From Setomelanomma holmii (taxonomy: Eukaryota > Ascomycota > Dothideomycetes > Pleosporales > Phaeosphaeriaceae): DNA of 64,000 bases. The position numbers and the translations under genes are program-made. The notes under the pieces are model-generated. The model had not been told where the DNA came from and did no database searches. It was given only the letters and a program-made list of their open reading frames with translations. The stretch spans positions 62,001 to 126,000 of the forward strand of contig ML978215.1 of NCBI GenBank assembly GCA_010015745.1, given 5' to 3'. Below are positions 47,701 to 59,900 of this stretch, one piece after another. The first letter of the stretch is position 1, and every line of letters begins with the position of its first letter.

Positions 47701-48794
47701 TAGATATCCGTCGAGAGGAGCTTCATTTCATGGACGCAAAAGCAGACGCGTTGGAGCGTCGCATCCTCAACGGTATCATGGATCACTCACGTGCTCTCAT
47801 GATGACGAAAGGTGGATCGAAGAGCCCGTCCAAGCTCAGGAAGCGCACTACCACAGACACAACCAACGAAGCTGGTAAAATGATGCCGCCACCAAGCACC
47901 GCTGCCAACGGTCTGTCCCTTGCCTTGAGGCCTCGTCCTGCCATCCGACGCAACGGCCCACCTGCAAACCCAGCTCAGCGTCGAATCCTTTCGTTGAGCC
48001 AGATCAGTGGCAACGCACCAACACCAGGCGCTCAGGCTTTCCCCACGACGAACAACAACTCGCTCACTTCAGGCAGCGGCATCAAGCGCAGCCACTCTGT
48101 CAAGAACAGTAGCTACGCGCGTAAGGGTTCGTGGGGTGGCCGACCCAGCATGGCCATTGCGAACAAGGAGAATGGCACACTGAACGAGGAAGATGAGCTT
48201 GAGGTGGAAAAGCTTCGTGCGGCACCTTCAATTGCTCCATCCTCCATCATCGAGGAAGACCAACAGAGCGAGACTGGTACTGAGCGTCGTTATAGTATTG
48301 GCAGCCGCTCCTATGCCGAGAGCTATGCCGATGGTGAGACGCCTGGGTATGATGGTCGATCCAGCTTCGGAGGGACCGGCAGTCAATACTCGTATGCTTC
48401 TGGCTCGTCCTACATGACTGGCAGCGATGTCGACCGACGCACCTCGTACGCTTCGACTGGTGCGCACGGTGAGGAGGGAATCGACGAGGATTCCGAAGAT
48501 GAGCACTCTGATACTGCAGAGAGAGTGGACGATGATGAGGCAACAGCAACTATCAACGTCAATCCTTCGGAGGTATCGACCGCGACTGCAGACACCGATG
48601 TTGAGCTGCCTACACACTCGGAAATTGGGCGTGCGGTCGAGGCGGTCAAGAAGGAGATGAAGGCGGAGTTTGCGGCACCGAGCGACTCTGGTGTTGGTAC
48701 AGATCTGCCAACTGCAGCGTTCGGAAACGAGAGTGAGGCTGATGCGGACTACTTCCGGCGTGCCGCTGAGGAGGAGGCAAGTACGGTCGGTTGA
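41777..48794 (+). CDS. Giant coiled-coil protein with internal repeats (2315 aa)
   Basis: Exon 1 is 41777-41853 (ATG, MPSVDREDSRDREL), a 70-bp intron is 41854-41923 (GTATGT...GTTAG), and exon 2 runs to 48794. The splice joins SSIPM to WDSSDPERAPPPLP. The N-terminal 550 residues are Ser/Pro-rich and contain four SPER(S/P) units (42205-42245). Residues about 577-1155 hold around 20 imperfect repeats of the form [DE]-x-[LMV]-x-x-[GE]-[LF]-x-x-[LM]-[RK], for example DALRDGLNSLRAEI, EAVRLGLDDLRSHL and DAMNEGLEGLRSDV. About 1285-1420 has two or three longer units around ATKADV and LPDPET. A duplicated VQEKLDKLL lies near 1755-1790, a Lys/Glu coiled coil at 1810-1980 and a Ser-rich tail after that. 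No P-loop or membrane segment is seen. A structural or scaffold role is inference. Confidence 0.85.
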
Positions 48795-49938
48795 AACGGA
48801 ATGATTGGTCAGAGTTCTGTGCCAAGGGTTGGTGTTATGGTGTAAGGGCAATGGTATCGTTACCTGGGTTGGCTTTGGATGAAAGCTTCATGTATGGAGT
48901 TGGGAGACAATGCTTCCTAGCGTTTGGCTTGGATACTTCGGTAGTTATGCACTCATCATGTTCTCTACAAATTGACGTTCTGTATTCTTGCGCGCTGTGC
49001 AATGTTCTGAAACTAGATCAGACGTATGCAGCTCTATTTCTGATGGTGGCTCTCGGTTTTGAGACTTGACCGCAGCAGATTTTCCATCGTGTAGAGCAGA
49101 GAAAACCCCAAGACGATCGCTGACCTTCCGTCTATGAATTACCAGACAAATGACGAAACCAGGGAAATGACGTCGCCCAATCCCAACGCGAACGTCAAAA
49201 TTGTGCGAATCCAACAACAACGTCAGCCTCCGTGCCGACTTCGACAGACGTGTTCCCCAGACATAAACTTCTCGGACTCTGCATCATGGCAAACACACGG
49301 CGAACGTCATTCCTTACGTGCGCCACAGGATTTTCAGCCTCAACCGGCCCGGCGTAGCCAATCACCATCGTGTAGCGCCACAGGCCAGCGGAGCCAAGGA
49401 TGCGCGTTAAGAGGCTAAGATGCAGGGTCTGGATGTTGCGGGTCTGGACTTTGCCAATGCTTGTAAGAGAGTTGATGCAAAGGGTTGGATGCTTGGGAGG
49501 CGGGCAGGGCACATGTCATGCTGGATCCGAAGTGGGAAGAGAAAGGTGACGTTGGAGGGGTGGAAAGAAGCGGATTTGGAGGATATAAGGAGTTGATTTA
49601 GAGACGCAGTGGAAGTAGTATATCAACGTCGCAGACATTGTACATCGAACACAGTCCACGATACCTACTATACATCACGAACATCTAAGAACAAACAACA
49701 GTCGCAACAATTTGTATCACGACTACTACTCTAGCGTCACTCGCTCTCTTGCGTCCTTCGTCATCCACATCCAAGTCAAGTTCATATTCACGATCAAACT
49801 CGCGGTCTAGAACATCGTCAGGTAAACGATCAATACGCTCATCCCGCTCTTCGCACTCTGCACGAGCACCAAAAGGGCACTACCACTGTCACCAACACTA
49901 CCAAACCCCTCGAAACCATCACATCTAAGCCCAACACA
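48795..49938 (+). other. Intergenic plus ATG-free leader of the microprotein gene
   Basis: The first 750 bp show no supported gene; frames at 49134-49418 (+) and 49195-49512 (-) overlap and are not recognisable. A TATA-like TATAAGG is at 49584-49590. From about 49600 to 49938 the plus strand is rich in C and A, contains no ATG, and runs into AACACAATGGGC. That pattern is expected for a long 5' leader. A CCAATCACC box lies at 49368. Confidence 0.5.
49584..49590 (+). promoter_or_regulatory. TATA-like box for the glycine-rich gene
   Basis: TATAAGG sits about 350 bp upstream of the ATG at 49939. It is followed by a C/A-rich leader lacking any ATG, which supports a start site near 49615. Confidence 0.4.
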
Positions 49939-50160
49939 ATGGGCTGCGGACCCTCCCGAATGTCCCGCCGCAACGGCTACGGCGCAGGACCTACAACAGT
50001 CGTGCATCACCACGGTGGTGGCGGACGTATGGGCGGTGGACGCATGGGCGGAGGAAGAATAGGAGGCGGAAGGATGGGCGGGCCGCCGATGGGCCATGCG
50101 GGCGGCGGGAGGATGGAAGGGGTACAAATGGGTGGTGGGTTTGGGAGGAGAAGATGCTGA
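49939..50160 (+). CDS. Glycine-rich microprotein with N-myristoylation signal
   Basis: This is a 73-residue protein starting MGCGPSRMSRRNGYG. The MGxxxS pattern fits N-myristoyltransferase, and Cys3 would be a natural palmitoylation site, so membrane anchoring is predicted (inference). The middle consists of repeats of GGGRMG / GGGRIG / GGGRMGG between residues 26 and 50, after a HHH run. The protein ends in RRRC. A long ATG-free C/A-rich leader and a TATA-like box precede it, which argues for a real, possibly well-expressed gene despite its low complexity. Arg-Gly repeats can also bind RNA. I do not recognise a family. Confidence 0.55.
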   Translation: MGCGPSRMSRRNGYGAGPTTVVHHHGGGGRMGGGRMGGGRIGGGRMGGPPMGHAGGGRMEGVQMGGGFGRRRC

Positions 50161-50619
50161 GGTTGAAGTGGGCTCAGGGGGGCGATTGGTATGGGAAGAC
50201 CTTCGGGCTATGAACTAGTTTTGGTTTTGAGCGTTTCGAGAGAAGTGGGTGTATTGTGATGTATGATTAGCGTTTCTTGTGGTTCCGTCTCAATTGTGTT
50301 GAATTGAAATGATAATATTGAAGCGTTGATTGTTGTCTATCCCATTGCGATGACTGTATTATGAAGCTTGTGCCGTTGATACATAGGGCGGAATGTCCCG
50401 GAAAATGGGTTCTTATCGTGACATGCTGCAGTGTTGTTCATATGCTTAGATGTACCAACCCTTGCGCTTCCCATGCCGTCCTAGCTGTAAAGCTCAACAT
50501 GGAAGTTGAAGCGCAAGAGTGGCTTTGATCTCCGGCACCCGAGTGAGAATCTGCATCAATGGAGTGCATGATGAGAGCTCAAAGAAGGTGGCGTGAAAGT
50601 CCTCGGCAATGTAAGTTTG
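50161..50619. other. Convergent intergenic region
   Basis: This gap holds the 3' flanks of the glycine-rich gene (+) and the thioesterase gene (-). No gene or repeat is seen. Confidence 0.5.
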
Positions 50620-51078
50620 TTATACTTTGACAAACTTGGTGTGGCTTCCTGAAGCAACAACAGGTCCAGGCTTGTCGTCTACGACTTTCCAAATGGTGAC
50701 CGTAGTGAACGCTAGCGTGCCGCCCACCTTGCTTGCTTTGCCCTCAATCTCGATCACATCATTCTCCTTGGCAGAGCTCTGGTAGGTGATGTGGATGTCT
50801 ACTGACACGCCAGTCTTGGAACGATTATCCCATGCAGCGATTGCTAAGCCACCAACCCAGTCGATGAGCGTTGCTGAGACAGAACCGTGGATCCCTCCAT
50901 GAGAGTTGACATGATTGTTAGTGAGTGGCAAGCGTGCGCGGACGACACCTTTGGACGCATGAAAGATCTCGACGTCGCTGAGCAGAAACTGATAGATTGG
51001 ATTTTGCGTTTTCCGTCCCTGCCAATATTGCTCGACAAAATCGAGAGTCTCGGGTTCATTGGCGACTTCTAGTGACAT
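50620..51078 (-). CDS. Hotdog-fold thioesterase (4HBT, ACOT13-like)
   Basis: A single exon encodes 152 residues of the 4HBT / acyl-CoA thioesterase 13-like family. The conserved segment NSHGGIHGSVSATLIDWVGG holds the HGG loop and the helix with the catalytic Asp (D in LIDW), followed by SVDIHITYQSSAKENDVI and IEGKASKVGGTLAFTTVTI. These proteins hydrolyse medium- or long-chain acyl-CoA, often in mitochondria or peroxisomes; no clear targeting signal is visible here. The end FVKV is not a peroxisomal PTS1. The length is normal. It is head to head with the PXA-PX gene, with 283 bp between start codons (51079-51361). Confidence 0.92.
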   Translation of the reverse strand: MSLEVANEPETLDFVEQYWQGRKTQNPIYQFLLSDVEIFHASKGVVRARLPLTNNHVNSHGGIHGSVSATLIDWVGGLAIAAWDNRSKTGVSVDIHITYQSSAKENDVIEIEGKASKVGGTLAFTTVTIWKVVDDKPGPVVASGSHTKFVKV

Positions 51079-51361
51079 GTCGAGATGGTGTGAAGACAGA
51101 ATGCGATGTGACGTTGACAGAGGAGACGGGAATGCGACGCAGCCAGGGATTTGCTCGAATTCTCGATACCCCAGACAGCGGGTCGGCGTTACATTTGGCC
51201 GAAACCTTTAGATCAGCGACATGCAGCGTGAAACAGCCAGCCGCCAGTGTCAGCTGGAATTGACGCCACGTTGAGATCGCCCGTTCACTCCTGAGACCTT
51301 CACACTGCCTGGAGACATCGCTTTGTCCACCAAACCCAATGTTTGCGCACACACCACCACC
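51079..51361. promoter_or_regulatory. Bidirectional promoter, thioesterase / PXA-PX gene
   Basis: The 283 bp between divergent ATGs must serve both genes. No TATA box is evident, and no shared operator could be recognised. Confidence 0.4.
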
Positions 51362-54300
51362 ATGACCGACGCTGCGCAGGCACCCCCGAACCCGCGCGAT
51401 GCCGCCCTCGACACGTCTCACGATGCGCCAACGACGGCCAGCGCAGAGTCGCTCGAACCCCAGAAGGCTACGTCAAATGCGCCCTCTGTCGACGTGAAGG
51501 CGCTCACAGACCGCGCTCTCCATTTCTTGGCGGCGGCAAGCAATGAGACGCTCGGAGCATGTCTTGTGGGGTTGAGCGCAGGGACATATCTCATATTGGG
51601 CCGAGTCGGCCTAGTCTTGATAGGCGTCGTAGGCGGTGTCGTACTGCATGCGACATGGGAAGGCAACGCGCAAGGAGACGATGGCGAAAAGAAGGGCAAG
51701 AGCAACGACACACGACGGCGAGAACTAGGTGTCGATGTTGCACATAGGGTGCTCGACTGGCGGGACAAGAGGACGCAAGAGAAGGGAGCGCACGGAGACG
51801 ACACATCCGATTTGTCTCTGAAGCTGTACTCGGGCAAACCTCTTGACTTCTCAGAGTTCCAGCCAGAGACAGCGGCGGCTCTCACGGAGTTAACGGATGC
51901 TGTCATTCGGGACTATGTCAAGTATGTTCCCAGCGCAGCGCCTGTAGCATTCTCTAATATAGTACAGATGGTGGTACTCTCCAGTACTGCCTGCCGAAGA
52001 ATCATTTCCCTATTCATGCCGCCAGACATTCACTGCTTTCCTCCTCGCCGTGTCTGCCCACCTTTCCCGCAAGCGACCCGCCGACAACTTTGTCGATTTC
52101 GTGACGCGCTCGTCTTCGTTTATGATCATCATACTACAAGAACTGTCGGCGGCGGTTGCAGCTTCACCAGGCGATACCGCGACTGAAGCGGTGGATATAT
52201 ACCTCAAGATGAAGCGGGACAGTACTCTGAGCAGTATACTCGACCCGGAGTACCAGATGAGGCAGTTCAGTGTAGCAGCCGAGGATATTCTGCAGAACTA
52301 CTTGGAGCACAAGACGTACAATTGCATGCCGGCTCGCGTGTTCCTTCATCAAATCCTGGCAAATGTCATACTGGACATGATTGTGACGAGCTGCTCCAAG
52401 CCAGAGTGGATCAACGGTTGGATCGTCTACCTCTTGGAAGACGGTGAGCCGGAGCTTCTCAATGCCATCGACGCAGGCGTTGAAGGGTCGTCAGAGAAGC
52501 TACAGCATGTCAAAAATCGTGTCGAGCAACAAGCGCGCAAGTCTGAGGAGATGACCTCGCCTGAAAGGAGAGAGCACAAGCGAGTCGTCAGTAGAGCGCA
52601 GGATGCGATGGATGAAGCCATGCAAGAAGCTCAGCGACTGAGCGAAATGATTGCTGAGGAAGACGCAAAGCGGCTGAAAGAACAGCAGAAGCAAAGCACA
52701 TCAACTTCGACATTGAATGACGATCAATCTGAAAGTACGACACAAGGCATTGTCACACCAACATCTTCGCAAAGTGAAACTTTGGCCGACAACGAACCAA
52801 CGGACCTGAGCATCTCTGGTTTATCATCTCGATCATTCTCAGAGGCCACTCCAGCATCCCCACCACAAGCTGCTGAAGAGGCGCCCAAGCAGGAAGTGAA
52901 GAGAGCTTTCACAAGCTTCGATCAGCTCTTGCCTGCCAATTCGCCGACAGCGCTTCTCGACAATCCGCCACCTGTCGAAAGGCCGCCCCCACTCACTCTT
53001 CACAATGCCACCATGTCGATCTTTGACGATAGCATGCCAGGAGAGAAGGCCACGATCAAGAATAGACCAACCACTGAGTACTTGGTTCAGATTGAGCCGA
53101 AGTCGCATCACCACTCCGGCTGGATGACAGCACGCAAGTATGCAGAGTTCGAGACACTTCATGAAGTCATTCGACGTATTGCCGCCATCACCGGCACGAT
53201 TGGCTTCAATGAAACGCATCCAAATCTGCCAGCTTGGAAAGGACACACAAAGGCTTCTTTGCGTGGAGAGCTTGAGCGATACCTCAACGATGCTGTCAAG
53301 TACAAACCACTTGCTGAGAGCGAAGGCATGAAGCGCTTCTTAGAGAAAGAGCTAGGGTCTGGCAAGACCCCTGGTGGTGGTGGTTTCCCTGGTATCGGCT
53401 GGGCAGGGCAAACCTTCGATACCGTGGGCAAAGGCATGATAGATGTTCTGACTAAGGCGCCGAAAGAGGTCGCCGGTGGTGGCAAGGCACTCTTTGGCGG
53501 CGTGACCGGCGTACTGGGCAGTGTTGCAACACCTTTGGGAGGAGGAAAGAAGCATCGCGACACTGTCACACCCGCCACTACAAGCAGCACACCGGCGAGC
53601 GATAATAGTCCAAGTCTCAGCCGCACGTCAACATTTACAGCACCAGTTCAAAATCGACACAACAGAGCAGAATCGACTGTTTCTGAACTTCCCACTCACA
53701 TTCGAACCGAGAGCACGCTCTCTCTAGCTACGAAGCGCACCTCTTTGGACTCAACGCAGTCACCTGTCATCGATCAGCAACCACAACGAGAGGCGCCAAT
53801 GGAGCGACGGCCATCATACAATCCTGATGGCGATGGAAAGCGCTCTGGTGTCTCTTCTAGGTATGGCTCGCGAAGCAACAGCCGGGCACCAAGCGTACGA
53901 GAAAGCATCGACCTCAGTCCTGTCATGGGCGGCGACCAGCTCATGAATCTACCACCGATGCCCAGCGAGATCACAGACGACTACAGCACCTCTCGAGCTC
54001 CGGTCGACCCGTCCCACGCCCGCAATCCTTCTCGTGCATCCACAACATCCTCTGGCCAACCGACCGACCCCGTCCCACCACTTCCCCGCCGACCATCCAC
54101 CACATCCCTCCTCTCCGCCCAGCCTTCCACAACCACCAAAGCACAACCAAAGCCCAAACTGCCCTCACATACACCTCTCACCGAGCCTGAAACCACCGTT
54201 CTAATCGAGCTCTTCTTCGCCGTCATCAACGAACTCTACACCCTCTCGTCCGCCTGGACCCTCCGGCGTACCCTCCTCAACGCCGCAAAAACCTTCCTCC

Positions 54301-54668
54301 TCCGCCCCGGCAACCCACAACTCACATCCATCCAATCCCTCCTGCAAACCACTGTCCTCGACTCCAACACCTCCGACGCAGGCCTTGCGTACCACATCCG
54401 CAAGATGCGTGAAAACGGCCTGCCGACGGAAGACGAGCTGAAAGCGTGGCCCGCAGAGTTGACGATAGACGAGAAGGAGAAGCTACGAGTCAAGGCGCGG
54501 AAGTTGCTTGTCGAGAGGGGCATGCCCGCTGCGCTGACGAGTGTGATGGGGCAAGCGGCAAGCGGGGAAGCGTTGGGGAAGGTGTTTGATGCGTTACAGG
54601 AGGGGAGGGTGGCGAGGGGGGTGATGTTTGGGCTTGTGTTGCAGGGGCTAAGGGGAGTTACGCAGTGA
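51362..54668 (+). CDS. PXA-PX-Nexin_C membrane protein (sorting nexin family)
   Basis: The exons are 51362-51921 and 51968-54668, over a 46-bp intron (GTATGT...TACAG), giving 1086 residues. The start is the ATG at 51362; upstream in-frame sequence lacks an ATG. A hydrophobic hairpin at residues 64-97 (LGACLVGLSAGTYLILGRVG onward) anchors the protein. The PXA domain spans about 119-345, and the splice creates VKWWYSPVLPAEESFPYSCR within it. The PX domain is near 550-665 (EYLVQIEP, ARKYAEFETLHEVIRR, LPAWKGH), expected to bind PI3P, although other inositides are possible. A low-complexity linker leads to the C-terminal Nexin_C domain (about 922-1085). No RGS domain is present, unlike Mdm1/SNX13. 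Endosome, ER or contact-site roles are known for relatives; here they are inference. Confidence 0.92.
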
Positions 54669-55227
54669 TGAACTGGTGGGGTGAGATGAGTGTATGATAG
54701 CGAGTATGAGCAATGAATTGATAGAAATGTTTTGTGTTGGTGTATGTTACGAGTACGTGCGGTGTGTAAATGGTATAGTTGGATCGCGTCCAAGGTCAGG
54801 GGCGATCGAATCGCCAAATGAATAGAAATACGTACTTGAATGCCTCCAAGCTATGATATGAGGACACGATGTACCCCCTGTTTGCAGTGCGCAAGTAAGT
54901 CAGCATCGATCATACAATCCGATTGATGTGAGAAGCTTTCGAGGCTAAGTTTTTAAAACAGGTTTCGTGTGGAGACTGACAAGATACATTGAACTCGTTT
55001 ACATGTATTATGTTGATGAGAGTCAGGAGTGGTGAATTAGCGTTGAGAGATGAAGTGAGATAAGATGATGCGCAAAACCAATTGACAGAATGCACATCCA
55101 CATTTCTGGCAACATGAACTCAGTCTCAAGAACAATGCTGTGACGTAAGGACTCCGCTGCTTTGCTCATATATCTAGCAGCGCATTTCGTCGTAAAGAAA
55201 GTCGTAAATCATGTCTTGACGCGCCCT
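54669..55227. other. Convergent intergenic region
   Basis: These are AT-rich 3' flanks of the nexin gene (+) and the P450 gene (-). No gene is seen. Confidence 0.5.
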
Positions 55228-56953
55228 TCAACGGGGCACGAGCCTAACCCAAAGGTCATCAGGATCCGTGAAATTCACAGCCATACTAGCCGTCGATCCA
55301 CGAATTAACTTCTCAATACCCGCTTTGGCTTCATCGGGACTGACATGGTCCTTCGCCGCGGGCACAATCTTATAATTTGTCAAGATGGTTGCGAGAACGG
55401 CAGTGAACTCGACTTGTGCAAATTCTGTCGTCGTTTGTCAGTTTTCTAATTCCAACTTAAACAGGACTTTCAAACTCACTTTGTCCAGGACATATCCTCG
55501 GCCCCCATCCCCACCCAAAAAACATCTTATTATTCGCCATCAGCTGCTCATCCGCAATCCTATCAGCTGTCTGAATCCAGCGCTTGGGGTTCCACTTCTC
55601 CGCATCCGCAAACGCAAGAGGCGACGTGTGGCATGCATATACATCGCATAAAACCTGCGTGTTTGCTGGTATCGGTAACGTAGCCGGCGATGTCAAGTCT
55701 CCGGGTCCAGTAATCAGGAGTTGTGGACCTTTCAATGCGATGGAGCGCCATGGAGGCGGGACGCCGAAGAGGCGAACGGTTTCGTACATTAGTGCCAGAG
55801 TGCGTTTGAGTCGTGGTTGGATTTTCGTGTAGTCGAGTGATTCTGAGTGGCCAATGTTTTCGAGCAATTCTTCGGCGACCCAGTCTTGGATTGCAGGATT
55901 GATGGCGAGGTGCGCGAGGGCGTAGGAAATAGTAGTCGCTGTTGTTTCGTGTCCGGCGAAAGCAAACATGAACAAGTTTCCGGTGAGTTCGTCGTCGGAC
56001 ATGTAGTTGGAGGATTTGGGGCCTTCGGCTTTGGCTTCGTCGCTTGCTTTGACGAGGGCGTTGAGGAGGTTGGGGCGCTTGGATTCGAAGGCTGTGGTAC
56101 TTGTGGAGTGTCGTTCACGGGCGATGGCTTCGAGCATGTAGCGCTTAAACTCGACGAGTGCTAGTAGGATGCTTTGTATCCGCTTTGACAGTATTGGGTG
56201 GAGCACTGCGTTCCTGAGCCACGGCATCTTCGACACTACAGCCGCAGTGATGGGATTGCGTAGCACGATTCTCAATGCGTCGCGGAAACTCAGCTCGTGG
56301 TTCGGTGTCAGTTTGTTCACGCCCTCGTGGAAATCTCGCTGCTCGCCAAATGCTGCAGCGGTCAGGACATGCAACGCAACAGTACCCGAGTCTTCCACAA
56401 GCCGGTTGCTTGTGGCATCCGGCTTTGCGAGCCACTCTTCCAACATATCAGCTGCCTGCCGCAGACTTTCATCCCAAACGAACGTCGAGACCCGCTCGTT
56501 GAAGCATGGCGCTGTCAGCTTTCGATGTCGAGTCCAAGGCTCATCATTCACAGTGATGATATTCGGGCCAAAGAAGTCCAGCGTCTTGAAAACCTCTGGC
56601 TTGACAAAGTCCTTGATCTTCTTGAAAACATGGTCAATGGCCACGGGATCGCTCGTACAAAGCATATTCATGCCTGGAGAAACATGGATGAAATGAGGCC
56701 CAAGTTCAGCGTGCAATTTGTTCTTATCCTGCCAGGCGCAGGTCTGGTCCAGTGCGCGAAACCAGCGTTGACGTTTGACAAAGTTGCCAAAAAGAGCGGG
56801 CGAAATGTGCCATGGCAGCTCGAAGGGAGTGATTGGGCTGATGATGAGGCGGAGACCTGTTTTGCGTGCGATGAGATAATTGCTGTAGATTTGGTATGCC
56901 CAATTTGCAAGGAGTGCTAGAGGTAGGATAGCGATGATCTGGAGATATGCCAT
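55228..56953 (-). CDS. Cytochrome P450 monooxygenase
   Basis: The exons are 55480-56953 (ATG at 56953) and 55228-55424, over a 55-bp intron (55425-55479, GTGAGT...ACAG), giving 556 residues. An N-terminal membrane anchor (IIAILPLALLANWAYQIYSN) indicates an ER location. Helix C has DEPWTRHRKLTAPCFNE, helix I has FAGHETTATTISYALAHL, the K helix has E391-T-V-R394, and the heme loop reads FGWGWGPRICPGQ with the ligand C488. The splice restores CPGQKFAQVEFTAVLA and the tail DDLWVRLVPR. All key residues are present, so it should be active. The substrate is not predictable. No secondary-metabolite backbone gene is nearby in the window. Confidence 0.95.
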
Positions 56954-59900
56954 TTTCGAGATGCTTCAATTCAAGCAGGGGCGGTCTGCAAGTGCAGGTA
57001 GCTGGTTTGAGATCAGAGGCACAAAAGATCTCGTCTTCAATGTACTTGAATGGGGCCGTAATGTGTGGATTCCCGATCGCAACGACTAGTCCAGAGGCTG
57101 GCGTCGTTGTAGAATCCAAAGATAGTGACGAGGCCGAGGATGCACATGTACCAGGTGATGATGGTGGGGCTGGGTGTACAACATGCTAAACGAGGAAGTG
57201 ACTTCTGCGCATACTGAAGAACAATTTTTTTGAAGATGACCTCAAGTAAAAGCTCCAAAGAGCGATCAAGTGTGGTCATAAGACTGAGATGCAAGAGACT
57301 TTTTCCTTGACCGACAAACGTAAATGCGGTTGGTGGCTACCCAGAATCCCTGATTGAGGCGCGGCATACAAACGTGCGGGGATTTATTGCAGTCGATCGA
57401 GTTGAGCACTGAATAATGAAGCCTGTCTAAGCTGGAATTCCTCTGGGAGCTTCATCGACCTGGTGTCTATCAAGTCACTTCTACGAGCAACTCGTTGAAA
57501 GCTCTTTCCCTTCATGCAAAGTCATAATACTCACCAAGACCGTGCCTCTACATAATTTCTACGCCCCAAAGTAGACGTCATCAGGCTTCCAGATGTCGCA
57601 TCTCACCTCATACACACGCAAATAGCAAATGCTATCTTCGACGATGGAGCAAGGTGCTATCATTTCGGTGACCGAAGGTACAAGCGCAATAATAAGCAGC
57701 GTTCTGATTGGTCAGGTGCAATGGGGCGAAGCAAGACCAGCCTGCCTCGACATCTCAGATGTCTTTGGCATATCAAGCTGCAATGACCAGAGTAGACCAA
57801 GGAAGGATAGTGAGACTCAATCACTATTCCAGCCCACACGCGGTCAGCACCACTTACTCCAGAGCTCTACCAGTCCCCGGTCATTCCATCTATAGTGGCG
57901 AAAACCCATCTTGACACAACCATCTTCATTCCCCATGTCCCGATCAGTTCGCATCACGCTTCTGCACTCTGCACGTCCACGCTTGCAGCCGCAGGCCGGC
58001 GCACGATGCAGGGCCATGCCGCATCAAATCGCAGACGCATGTACATTACTCGGCAGCTTGTCAAAACATCGACATACATCATCAGGGTGTGTTTTTAAGA
58101 CAAGGAGTGTTTGATGTGCCTGCGCGACATGCGAACTAGTGTTCTAGCGAGACGTGCCGAGGACGGGAAGGGTGTTTTGACATGTTTCAGTGCGCCACCC
58201 ATGTCAGTGAGGTGCAAGTGGGCGAGGTTGGGAGAATAGCCGAAGCTCAGTATGAAGGTTGAAACGCGAACTTAGGAAGGCTGCAGAGGCAGTGTTGCTC
58301 AAACATTGCGGCGTTGTCGAAACGCTTCAAGGTGTTTCGGCTTGTGAGCCGATGGTGACATCTTTTGCGATTGTTTGTTTGAGCGTCCCCGCTTCACAAG
58401 TTTGGCTGAGATGACACTCCGATGCTATTTTGGCGAGCTTTTTGCTAATGTCATACGATAATAGATGCCACAGATTCGGTTGTCTTCAACGACTCTCTGG
58501 ACCTGTTGTGAGGCGTTCATCAGAGCGGGGCAGATGGAGAACCGTGAGGTGACTTCGTGGTAATGGTGAGGAGTCCAAGCCGAGATGTTGCCTGTTGGAG
58601 ACGCCAAGACCAACAACGGGAAAGCGTAACCAGTCGGCCAGCTAGTGTCAAACCAACCACCGTCGAGGACGGACATCGACCTTAATGTCGCGAGGTCGCT
58701 AGAGGCGTCGATTGATGATCGAGGTTATCCACCCACGTATTCATCTCGGCCCGCGCACATGCAGACACTGCTATGCCTATCCCAGCCGTCCCAACCACCT
58801 CCCATTCAACTCTGGGATGGCTGGCTGAGCACGTTCCCTTCGGCACTCTGCGGGATCGTGCTTCAGATGTGGAGATTCGAGAACGAACCACGCTTCACGC
58901 GTGGTTTGCATAGCCTCTCTAAATGTTAGTAATATGTTGGCGCTCAGGTAGCGTGGTTGTCAGCGTCATAATATTGTGACTTCAGTGTCAATTCCCTCGC
59001 ATGACCACGGGTGTCAACAACTTACCCAGCAAAGAACTTGGCATGAGCTTTGTTTTTGCTGGGATGGCGCCTTCGGACTACACTAGTGGCGGACCCCAAA
59101 GAAAAAGTGGGTGCCGTGTAGTATTGCGTGGCAATCGATCCTACAACGGAGGTAGAGACTCGGACGGACGATAGAGTTCCTATATTGGAGCATCTAAGCG
59201 ATATTGTTAGGATTGATCCGGTTGACGGCGAGTGCCATTTATCCAGCCGCCCGTCACCAGCGTCTCGGAATGTGCTTTTGATCAAGAGCAATAACTGTGG
59301 TATGTGCAAGGCCGCGATTCTAGATAAGCCATCTTATTTAGCTGGATAGTGTACTGCGCTCGAGGACCAGCCTCGCCTGAGAACCGTGAGCGATATTACC
59401 GCGCATTGGAACGCCTTGGACTGTGCCGCAGTGGCATCCTGCTAGAGTCGAGGCGAAATGCATGTGCAACCGGCCGTCCTTCCGCAGTTGCATACCGGGT
59501 CATCGTGATCCAAAGAGCTGGGCTCTGAATTTTTGACATGTGCATCGTAGGCAAAATGTGCGACAGGCTCAAACAAGCACATGGGCATACAATCTACCCG
59601 ACAGTAGATATATTCGCGCTGAGACCTTCCTTAGAACACATGTTTGCACGAACTACCTGGCACATGCAGGTATTAGGGCGTCTGGCTATCTAGCAGCGAG
59701 GGCATCATCCTGGCATGTGCAATTCGTGATGGTCTGCCTACGTAATGTCGCCTGAAGCTCTCATTCTACTGCAGTGTACCCTGATGCGAGCAGAAGCAGG
59801 AGATGCACGTATATATGTCGTGCGTGGGATATGGTGGAGACAGAAGCGAATACGTAATCGTCGCAGGAGCCTCTGCTGCTCGCTGCTCGATGGCAGCCTG

